Shown: piece by piece, positions 9,099-20,800 of the stretch | Position numbering within the stretch: the stretch's first letter is position 1 | Layout: each line of letters opens with the position of its first letter | NCBI GenBank assembly: GCA_027922465.2 | Contig: BQMF02000018.1 | Location: 124,001-188,000 of the forward strand | Source: Turritopsis dohrnii | Taxonomy: Eukaryota > Cnidaria > Hydrozoa > Anthoathecata > Oceaniidae | DNA length: 64,000 bases | Direction of reading: 5' to 3' | Made by a program: the position numbers and the translations under genes | The notes under the pieces: model-generated | What the model was told of the DNA's origin: nothing | Databases searched by the model: none | What the model saw: the letters and a program-made list of their open reading frames with translations, nothing else

Positions 9099-12000
9099 TC
9101 AATAATCGTAGAAATTCTTCAAAGATTTAAAAAAACTGTCTTCTTTGATCCAGACAGGTTCTCCACCAATAAAAGTAGCATGTACATCGACTTTGCTATC
9201 GTCAATAAAAACAAAATCCGCATCACTGCCAAAATCCAAGGTCCCTTTCCTGTCAGTTATACCGAGTAGTTGAGCTGGATGCAACGTGGCTGCTTCAATG
9301 GCCTCCACAATTGTCGCACCTAAACATATTGAGCATGTTTGATGACAACGATTTCGAATCATTGAACAGTTTCAAAATAAAAATAAAGCTTTTTACCTGA
9401 CCCTTTTCTGAAATGTCGTATGCAATGATCCATGCTGCATATGCTAAAGATCACAAAACATCTTTCACTATTGTAGATTGAAGATGATGTACGTATGACT
9501 CATAAAACCCGTTTACCTCCCAGCCAGAGTATCTGTACCAAGTATCTTGGCGTGTTTTTCCGTAATTTCTACGTCCATTGTACCAAGGTGATGGATACCG
9601 GGTGGCAATCCTAACGCCATAATTGCATCAGTAACAAGCACGATACCTAAGAATAACAAAAAGATGTCATTATGACTTTTCGTGATTTTCCTTGTATCAA
9701 AAACAATATTATAAAGTATGTCAAAACCTTTAGGATGACTTCTATGGGCGATTCGAAGAGATGTTGGATGGGTATGTATGCCATCAGAAATAACTCCATA
9801 AAATGCTTGTTTTGGTATGATCAAACTCGTAAGAACACCAACGATGCCTGGATCTCGATGATGAAATGGTAACATCGCATTGAACAGATGTGTAATGAAT
9901 GACGCACCTTTGCAAACAGCATCTTCAGCAATTGGAAGATTTGCAGTAGAGTGACCTAAATATCAAATAAAAGTAATACTTCGAAACCCATCATTTTGTG
10001 GAAGTCAAAAATGAATGGCCTTACCAATAGATACGACAATATTTCGTTTCACCAGATCTGGAAGAAACTGAAGAATTCCTGGTATCTCTGGTGCAAGTGT
10101 TATGATAGCAATGTTATCAAGTGAACCATAAACAGTTTCTATGGTTTCCATACTATCGACTGACCCATTATGTATATGGTTACCATCATGAGCCCCTTTC
10201 TTATCCATACTTATGAATGGACCTTCACAAAAAAAAAGAATCAAAAATGATTAAACTATGAAAAACTTTGGCATTTTTTTTGGCACACTAAAACAATACC
10301 AACACACTAAAAAACTAATGTCATTTGTAGTGGAAGGAATTAAAATACCTAAGACTTGTGCACCATGTTTACCTCCACGACTTTTCTTCAGTTTAGGAAG
10401 AATCTAGAAAAAGCTTTTGCAAAATAACTTATTAAGAAAAGTCATTTTTATAATATTATTAAGGCATTAAAAGATATTCAATCTTACCTGCCTATATACA
10501 TTGGCAGGCGAAGTTACAAGAGTTGGACAAAATGAAGTAACTCCATGCTGCAGTATTTCTTTGGCGACTACGGCCAAACCTTCAGTGAATAATTCAGGAT
10601 TTGAGGAGAAATCATAACCAAAGCCCCCTAAAGATGTATCATATGTTCAATGTTATTCAATGTTCAACATCACACAAGCAAAAGTCATTGTGGATATTCT
10701 TCACTTTAATGAAATTCAGAAAATTCTATTCTGACCAGTAACTTTAACTTCAATGCTTTTAACTCAGTTTTATTTGAAATGCTTCATAATTACAAATTGA
10801 TGCAATTCTTACATAAAGGTTTTGTAGAACTTCTTTTTAAGGAGAGCTAAAAAATAGTTTTTTCTAATCTCATTCAAAATTCTTTTATTTTATTTTTATT
10901 TTTATATATTTCCCCATAGGGCGAAATATATGTTAAAACCGGCATTTTCCTTCTTCATCTTCTCCGTTCACTTTTATAGTCGCGGTTCAGTATTGAATTT
11001 TCGCCTAGCCAAAGTAGATAAGAACAGAGGCTAGTCTACAGCAAGCCATTTTTTTCAGTCAGTGCAGAGCAGATGAACAGTGGAAGATTTTTGTTTTTTT
11101 TCTGCTAGCTTTTAAAATGATTCAATAATAGATGAAACGTTAAATGATGGAAATGGATCGTTTTAGTTCAGTGTTGTCTTAAAAAGCTTTGTAAAAACTT
11201 TTGAATGAACGTGTAAAAACCAGAAAAAATTGATGTAATGATGATGTTTTGTTTTTGTTGACAACAATGTTATGGTGACTGGTTATTAAATGCTTGGAAC
11301 AGTAAACCATTGAAGCTGTGATTTCAGTGAAAGGGTGAAAATTCACTATTAAAAGCCACGCTGAAGATTTATTTTTATGTTACATCCTGGATAAATGTGG
11401 CCCAAACTGAACAACACTGAAAGCACATGATGTACAGCCATTAAAGGAAATCCTTTTTATATGGAGCACATCCAGTTCAATCAGTTTCTTTGATTCATAG
11501 ATTACATCACAAAAACTGCAAGTACAAACGTGATGTTGTATATGCAATAAGAACTCAGAAACTAATTGCGTATAATATTTTAAAACACAGGATTGAGACA
11601 CATAATAACTTGACAGAATCTGGTCGAGTGTGCTTCCTTGGATAGTCATTTAATCCAACAACAGAAACGTAGTTTGCTATGGATGAATTCCATGGTCACG
11701 TATACTGTTTTGATATTGTATATATATATCATATATTTTATTTTGCAAAATTTAATATACTGTCAATTTTCCTGTACGAACAACGAACGTAAATCAAAAC
11801 ACAATACAAATGACAGTCTGTAAAACTGGAACACAAACTTCTACTTTGAGCTATGTAGTGATTTGGTTATGGATATGTAGTTTTTTTTTTCCATTTGGGA
11901 TTTATATATGGTCATTTTTAGCACAAAATAAACAATGAGGTGAACATATTTTTTTGAAGAGAGATGTTTATTCTGAATATATACTTGAGCTATTCTGTCC

Positions 12001-14853
12001 TAATTTGAAATGTTACACGTGATATTTGTTACTAGAGATTTTGATTGCTTTTGATGGTTATTTGCTTACCGTATTCTCTGTAATAAGTGTGGGCGCTTAT
12101 AATTTTTTTTTTGAAATTAGGGGGTGGGGGGGAGGGGGCACTTATTAGAGAGGGGTGCTAATTGGAGAGGGGCGCTTATAAAAACATTTTGAAATGGTCA
12201 TGCTAGCTGTGAACGAGGCATTTGTAATTGTAACAACTGTATACATTTTCATGGCAACGAAATAAGATTTTTTACTTATAACTTAAATTTAGACATTTAG
12301 TCTTCTGTTTCTATTACAGAATTTTCGCTTTTTGTTCAAAAGTTCTAATTACCACCCGGGCGCTTATAAATTTCTGAGTCTAGTCTAATTTCTGTCTGGT
12401 CACTCTACAAGCGCCCGGGAGAGGGGCGCTTATAAAAATATTTTTGACTAAAAGGGATGCTTATTAGAGAGGAGCGCTAGTTAGAGAGAATACGGTATAC
12501 ATGTCTACCCGAAAGTATACCGTAGTATCAAAATTAGGTTTAACAATTTTCTTTTCTTTTGTACAGAAAACCTGTATACAAATTTGATTGTATAATGTTT
12601 GTAAGATAGTTTTGTCCGAGTTACAAAAGGCAAGTGTTCTGTTAAGTTACATTGTTTACCCTTATTTTATGGTATAAAGGATAGGAAACTTGTCAAGCTT
12701 CTGCAACAATAAAGATCATACATGATGAAATTGTCTTACACATTGATGGAGTTGTTGATATGCAGTTGTTTAAGGAGAAATATTAGTCGCATTTAGGTCT
12801 TATAATTTTTAGCTACGTGTCCATAGTAACTTCTCAGTCACTTTTTAACTCCACGGCAAAAAATTTTAAGAGAAACCTTATCATTTGACCGTGAACAACT
12901 TCATTTCATAATAAGTTCAAAGTAAGTTTTTCTGTGATATTAAATTCAATCTTAGTATCAGGTTGATGGTAGTTATACTGTACCTATTTAATGATACATT
13001 TTTTCTCATGGTTATCAATGTACACATAATAATTGATAAAATGTTTGCAACTTTGGGGAAATATATAGTCGCATTTTTGCGAATCTTGTTTTTATTCTTT
13101 TAATTCTTTTATTTCAGCACCATAGGGATCAATCTAGTCTGGTCAAAATCTCATCTGGTCAATGAAACAAAACTGAACTGTTTAACTGAAATGTTTATAT
13201 CTTGTCAGCGGTAAGAATGCCTGTACTAACTGGAACATAATTTACGAAGTATTATAAACTTGACTAAATCAATCGATTGATTGATTAGCAGTTCACTAGT
13301 TAGAAGTGTTTCATTAGTAGTGTTTGGGCTGATATCCAGGTGGAGTCCATTATCAGTCTATCATGTCTGTCCAGACAACTTCTTAGTGTCAGTCTGCATG
13401 TCTGTCCATAACTAGAATGTAATTTTCTCTTTATTTGATTTCCACCGCTTCATTAGAAGATATCAACAGCAAACGGCATGGCTTGAAAGTTTATTTTTCT
13501 GCGAAAAAAAATAAATATGAGGCATCCAAAAAAAAGTGGCGCTGGAGCTGATGATGTTTACAAAATTACTTGGCCGTATTATTACTATTCTTAAGGCAGG
13601 GAGTTTCTAACTTGCAAACAGACACCTACGACAGAAGATATTTTGGTTTCGCACAAAAGCAAACGCAAACAAAAGTCAATAGAAGAAGATGAGAAAGAAG
13701 AAGAAAGGGAAATGTTTGGGGCTGCAATCAATGTTTTGAAGCAACCTGTGGTTGCAGAAAGCTTGACTGATAAGACAGCAGATGACTATTTTTGTCAAAT
13801 GTTGCTTATTCAGTTGCAACAATTAGAGAATGGTGCGCGTAAAAAATTCCTAAAGTTAGAAATATATTTTATTGATAATCTATCTTTATACAAGATATTC
13901 TGTGGTATACACCCAAGCTAGTACTCATCAGAGTGTTTGGAACATTTATTGAAGTAATGTTCAAACTGAAATACAAAGTAAGGACTAATAAATAAATAGA
14001 AATAAATACAAGTTGAAATTTGACAAATTTGATTGAGAAAAACTAAGTCACTGCTGCAAACAAAATGGCAGCAAAAAAGAGAAACAAAAGCAAACACTGA
14101 AATGTAAAAGCAAAAGCAAAACAGAACTCACCAGCTGGCCTAAAGTAATAGCTGGGTATGATAAGCCATGTACAAAATACAAATGTAATTTTCAGCTTGA
14201 ACTGACTTGAAACTTCATCTCTTACTCATCATTACTTTATGAGTGTCAGAGCAGATTGAGCAGTGATTACTCAAAAAAGTATTTTATAATAGAGAGATAA
14301 TTGCTCCCCATTTGTACAAACAATAGAAATACTAAACAAAAGAAAAGTGTGATGATGATGATGACATGGAAGTGACAAGATGGTAGATTGAGAGGTGTTA
14401 CCACTCCTCCACTGTGTGTAAGGGAGAAAGTGAAATGTAAGTGGTTGTGACATATGCTACTGACTAATGAGAAAATGAAAGTAAATGGATATGATAGATG
14501 GAGTGATGGATGATGATAAATGTTGAGAGAAATTTAAACAAAATAAAATAAAATTATCAGTACTGTACTGTCTGTACAACATATTCGTTTCAGTCTTATA
14601 TACATATCTACAAAGTATATACACAATAAAAACTATTCTACCAACAAGTCCTGTGTAGGTAGCAAATTGAGAGAATAGTGTTGGAAAGTTGGAAAAAACT
14701 TAGAAAACAAAAATTAGACTAGACTAGACCTGGAAATATAACTCACATAATCAGCTATCAAAACCATTTGAGCGATTGTAGAAGAATGTGGGAGAATCAG
14801 ACTAATGATAGACAGCGGAGGGTGATTGGGTGAAAAGACAACATATAAAAAAC

Positions 14854-14886
<33 letters not shown>

Positions 14887-17800
14887 AGAGCCCCCCCCCA
14901 AAAAAAACCCCAAAAAACAAACAAAAAACCAAAAAACTATGTAAAATTAAAACTATTTAATTTTCTAGTAAATATTTTAAAATCGCTCTCAGACCTAATT
15001 TCCTTCGGTAGTTAATTCGGAGGCGGTATATTCGTTAAATCTTTTCAGAAATACTCCTCAACTTAGAGCCCAATCATTTACGAGTCAGCTACAACAAGAT
15101 GAATCACTTAATGGTAGTTTTTATCAGCGAGATTGTTTACGTTCTCCACAAATATAACTTTGATCCTAAGAAGAAATCAAGGATTCTTCATTCCTATGAT
15201 ATGTATTTGCTATTTTCTACAGCATGAGAATTAGTAGTTACAATCGAATGAATCTTTTTACACATACAAAACTTTCCATTACCAAGGTATTTGCCCTCAG
15301 GGTCTAATCTAGAATGGCAGGGCAGCGTCCGGTGGAAGGGAAAAGGGCATATTATGAACACCCAGAAGGGCACCTTTTTTAGGAAAAGGGCACCCTGAGC
15401 TTTATCTTGGTAGGTTAAACCTGTGACCCCTCTATATAAGAATGATTTTTGAAGTTTTTAAAGTGAAATAAATTTTCAAAAAAACCCCAAAAATGCAGAG
15501 GGCAGTGTCCGATCAATGAACACTCTTTTCGCCTAGATTAGGCCCTGGCCCTGGTCTATAGAAGTGCTCCATGAACTTTTCTCTCACTTTTTTGGAGGCT
15601 TAATACTACTTGATATACCATCCTCTCTCCAAGATCCAGGTATTAAATTTCCATTTTCGATCTCAAAATCAATAAATCAAGTAGGCGCGTAAGAATCCGC
15701 AGATTCTGAGCACAACATATTGTGAAGAGCAAGAGCTGCCAATACGACATGTTCAATCTTACCTGGGTTCAGAAAAATCCCTTATAATTGTAAAATTCAG
15801 AACCACTTCCAGGAGGACATTTCAATCTAACACGTTTACCATCTACAGCTGCAATACAATATTAGGAATTTACCATCAATCTTTTGTCATGCTTATCAAC
15901 ACTTGCCAATCTTCTTCACTTTGAGGAACTTTCATATAATTTGGTACCAACTTCTCATAAATGGCTTTACAAACAGTCTCTATGACCTGTGCTATTGTTG
16001 AGCGATGAATGTGGTACTGATGTTAAAGACTTTCAAACGATTCACCAGTTGCTAAGTATCATAAAGTAATGGCAAGCTTTTCTTCAACAGAAAGGGGCAA
16101 ACAAAATTGTGTGTGTTGTTTTGATATGAGAGGTTTTGGGTAAGCACCTACAGAAAGAACCACACAAGTCGGAATTCCTCTTGATCTGTCAGCCGAAGTT
16201 CCATGAAAGTATTATTATATGGACTCTTGTTATTTCTTTCCTTTAACCAATCTCGGACCCAACACGTCCTTCTACTTTTTTTCATCAAACGCCTTTTCCG
16301 AAATTTTTTAAGAAGCAGAATAAACAAGCAAGTAGCCGCTTTGCGTTGATCCATTTTAAAAAAGAATCAGAAACAACAAGTAATTAATAAAAAAAGTAAA
16401 TTTTCTAAAAAAAATTTAATTAATTTAAAACAATTCAGAAATAAAAATTTTAAATCTTTCGAAAGAAAAATTCATAAGTTTATTAGGGCCTTATTAGGCC
16501 ATTATTCACAAGTGTTCTGTTGCTAGGTGGAACTACCACCATTGCTAACGTAATAATGAAATTTTCTTTGTTATACAAATTCATTTCTTCACCTAACGAA
16601 AGAATATGAAAACGTAAGTAGTACCAGTAGGACTCGTTTTCATGTTATTCAATGAAATTAAAAAACATCTTAGTTTCCAACTCCCCTTTTTTAACTTTTA
16701 ATGGGGAAAAAATAAAAAATCTAAATCTAAATCTAAATCTACAGGCGTGTGATAATTGGTCTAATGGCCGCGTGGAAAAGTACTTGCTATTTCGTGTTTG
16801 GGTGTGTGTGATCACCTAAATTTTCATTGTGATCTCCCGTTTTTTCAACGTACTGATCTTGTGATCTTCAGGCTTAAAAACGTTATTTTAAGCACTGATA
16901 TATAACTACTTGTGTTTTTCTATAAAATGTAAATAGAATTCTTTGAGATACAGAGTCTAGAATTTGTTCTGGACGTCTGAGATGAAGTGCGGTAAGTTCA
17001 TTGTAGTATTAAAAACACAAAAAGTTGCAAGCAAATTCTCGCGAGATTTTGTGTACGCCATTATGCCTTTTTAGGATTCACCACTTGATGTGCTGGTGAC
17101 TTAAATATTTTCACAAAAAATATTTCGCGGATTTTTTCGTTTCCAGAAAAGTGAACCCTGAAGAATTGCCAACGTAGAATGCAGTGAATGCAGAAAGAGG
17201 ATGCTTTCTTATGGAGAATGATGTCCTTAAGGCTAAAATACACGATCATTTTAAAATGACATTATGATCATTTAAAACTGATCATGTAAATGCTCAAAAA
17301 ATGACGCGCTACACAAAGTGAGTTGGTAGGGTTTTTTTCTGAGAAAAATTATAAATAAATAGGAGCACATAAAATGGTTCAGAATGTATTTTGCAAAGCC
17401 ACCAATATATAGGGGGAGGATAAGGGGAGTGGAGAGTTATGACTAACGACATTCACTATCTTATAGTTCATTGTCTTTTTGTTTGTTCTTTTGTTTGTTC
17501 TCTTTGTTTGTATTTTAGATTCAAACATTCTAATATATATAATATGACATATTAATCGAATGACTTTTGTCCATGTTTGAATCTTATACTGGAATACTCT
17601 GAGCAGTCCTCACATGCCCAATTCCTGGATGTGGGTTTCAAACGGACGATGTTGACGTCATTGGGGCAGCTGCAATACTGAACGTGCATTCACATACACA
17701 CGCTGCTTCCACTGCCCCATATGGCCCTGCTGCCCCACGTGCACCCAGACTTGAGCGCCCTAAGGTCCGGCTCAACTCCACAACTGAGGACTGGAACGCC

Positions 17801-20800
17801 TTCATCAGACGATGGGAGACCTTTCGTGTTGGATCCATGATCCCAGATGATGCAGCATCTGGTCAGCTACTTGAATGTGCTGATGAACACCTACGAGCAA
17901 ACCCTGCATTCACTGTTCTCCCACTCACCGAGGCGCTACAGACCCTCAAGACCTTGGCTGTTATTCCTGTCGCCCTCGGTGTGGTCAGATCGGAGCTCCT
18001 GGCCATGAGACAGGACCCTGACGAGCCATTCTGAACATTCGCTGCAAGAGTTCAGGGTAAGGCAGGAACCTGTGAATTCCAGACCACGTACAACGGTCTT
18101 TGTGGCAATTGCAACACTGCATACCGTGGTAATGTCTACTATACCGACGAGGTCATAGGAGACATATTGTTAAATGGAATAGCAGACCTGGATATACGCC
18201 GTGATGCCATCAGCACCGACAACATCCAGACGAAAGCTCTAACAGAAGTTATAGCCTTCGTCGGAAACAGGGAAACCGCCAGGAACGCTAACCCAGCCAC
18301 ATCGATCTCCGCCTTGTCATCATACCGTCGCAATAGAGCCAACCCCGCCAGACACTGCCCCACATCTCCGAGTGAGACTGACAAGTCCAGCACTGTTGAG
18401 TGCTCAGATTGTGGTAGGACCTTAAGGTGTTCTCCAAGAAGTCACGAGGGTGGAAACGGAAACCCCACACATGATGTGAAACCTGTTGGAAAAAAAACAG
18501 AGACATCCAACAGCGCAAGAAGCAGGGAGATGCCAGTTCTGTGAGTGTTGCCCCGGTGGACTATCTTGGTCAAATATCATCGATCCATCACCACTCGTCC
18601 CAGAAACCCTCGAAACCTCGGACCACGATACCGGCGGACCACCAAATTTTTAGCAAAGGTGAATGGAGGAAGGCTCGCATGAGAGAACACCCAACCGTTG
18701 ACGGCCATCCAGTATCGTTAATGTGAAAGGAGTCACTGACTCAGGTGCTCAATCTGACCTGTGGTCACTGGACCAGTACTTGCAGTCTGGCTTTAAGATG
18801 TCCGACCTGCACCCTGCCAAGATGTCACTGAACGCAGCTAACAAATCTCCGATTCGCATTGATGGAGTCTTCTTTGCACACATTACAGGAACAACCAACT
18901 CAGGGGGTACTGTCCTTTCTCGCTCAATGGTCTATGCCAGTCGTGATGCCAACGCGCTGTACCTGTCCCACGAAACGATGCTCCAGCTGGGAATTATCGA
19001 TAGCGACTTCCCCACCATTGGCAAGTTTGACAACGGTACTTGCACAGTCCCCTGCGAGACGATGGTGGCATTTGTAACTGCCCTCGGAGAACAATCGTCC
19101 CTGATCGCCTGAAGCAACTTCCGTTTCCCTGCAACCCTGCCAACAATGACAAAATGCGGGACTGGCTCCTTCAACGATATGCCAGCTCCACCTTCAATAC
19201 CTGTCCACACCAACAACTTCCACGGATGGATGGCCCTCCGGTAGAGATACACCTTCGTGATGATGCGAAAATGACAGCCTGCCACACCGTGATACCAGTG
19301 CCGATACACTGGCAGGAAAAGGTGAATTCAGACCTACATTGCGACGAAGCACTGGGAGTCATCGAATGGGTGCCCATTGGTGAAGCAGTGACTTGGTGTC
19401 ACCGCATGGTTATCACAAGGAAGCATGATGGATCCCCACGCAGGACAGTTGACCTCTCTCTCCTTAACAAACATTGCAGGAGAGAAACGCACAATGCTGA
19501 ATCCCCATTCCATGTCGCTCGTCGGATCCCACGTGATACCTGGAAGACCGTGACGGACGCCTGGAATGGCTATCATAGCCTTCCCCTCTGTGAGTCTGAT
19601 CGCCACCTAACCACATTTATCACCCCCATTGGTCGATGGCGCTATAAGCGAGCACCACAAGGCTTCTTATCATCGGGGGACGGTTACAACCGTAGAACCC
19701 ACGCAAAGAACGTATCATCGATGACACTCTTGACCAAAACCTCAAGAAGCATTGGTGGCGTACCATCGACTTCCTAACCCTTGTGGGAAACGCAGGCATT
19801 GTGCTGAACCCCGACATGCTCCAATTTGCTGAAAAGGAGGTAGACTTCGCTGGGTTTTGGATCACAGAGGACAGGATTGACCCGCTCGACAAATATATCA
19901 GCACAATTCGAGATTTCCCGACGCCCTCTTCAACAACAGATATTCGTAGCTGGTTCGGCCTCGTCAATCAGGTATCGAACTATGCTCAGCTGCGTCAGCA
20001 TATGGCCCCATTCCGTCCCTTTCTTTCACCCCGCTGTCTGTTCCAATGGGATGAAACGTTGGATGCGGCTTTCTCCTCATCAAAAGCCGCCATTATTGAT
20101 GCGATCAGATCCGTCGTCAAGATATTCGACTTGGAGCGTCCAACTTGCCTGCGAACAGATTGGTCGAAATAAGGCATTGGATACTTTCTTTTGCAAAACC
20201 ATGTTCCTGTCCTAGCAAGGTACCTGACTGCTGCCCAGATGGTTGGCGGATAACCCTGGCTGGATCCAGATTCCTGTCATCCGCAGAACAACACTATGCA
20301 CCCATCGAAGGTGAGGCCCTCGCGATAAGCTGGGGCCTCGAGCAGACAAAGTAGTTCACCCTGGGATCATAACCCGCTCACCAAAGTCTTCGGGGACAGA
20401 ACATTGGACGAGATATCCAATACGAGACTATTCCGGCTGAAACAGAGAATGCTTCCCTGGTGCTTCAATATTATCCACCTGTCTGGGAAGTCCAACTTTG
20501 CTGCCGATGCTGCATCACGCCACCCGTCCCATAATGAGGGCCTGTCCTTGCCTCCTGACAACTCGGAATCCTTGATGGCTGCAGCTATACCTCGAGACAC
20601 AACTGCCCTCACATCGGAGACCAAGAAGGACACTTCCATGACAGCCCTGCTGGACGCTATCCTCTGCGGGTTCCCGGACGGCACCAGCCACCAGCCTGCT
20701 GTTGCTCCATACTGGCAATACCGCCACAGCCCTCATGTATCTGATGGTGTTGTCATCTATCAGGATCGAGCTGTGATACCGCCTTTCCTTCGCCCAGCCA

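Noticed and set aside
14714..15015. Gly-rich and Pro-rich open frames
   Set aside because: Created by the 32-base poly-C tract on the two strands.
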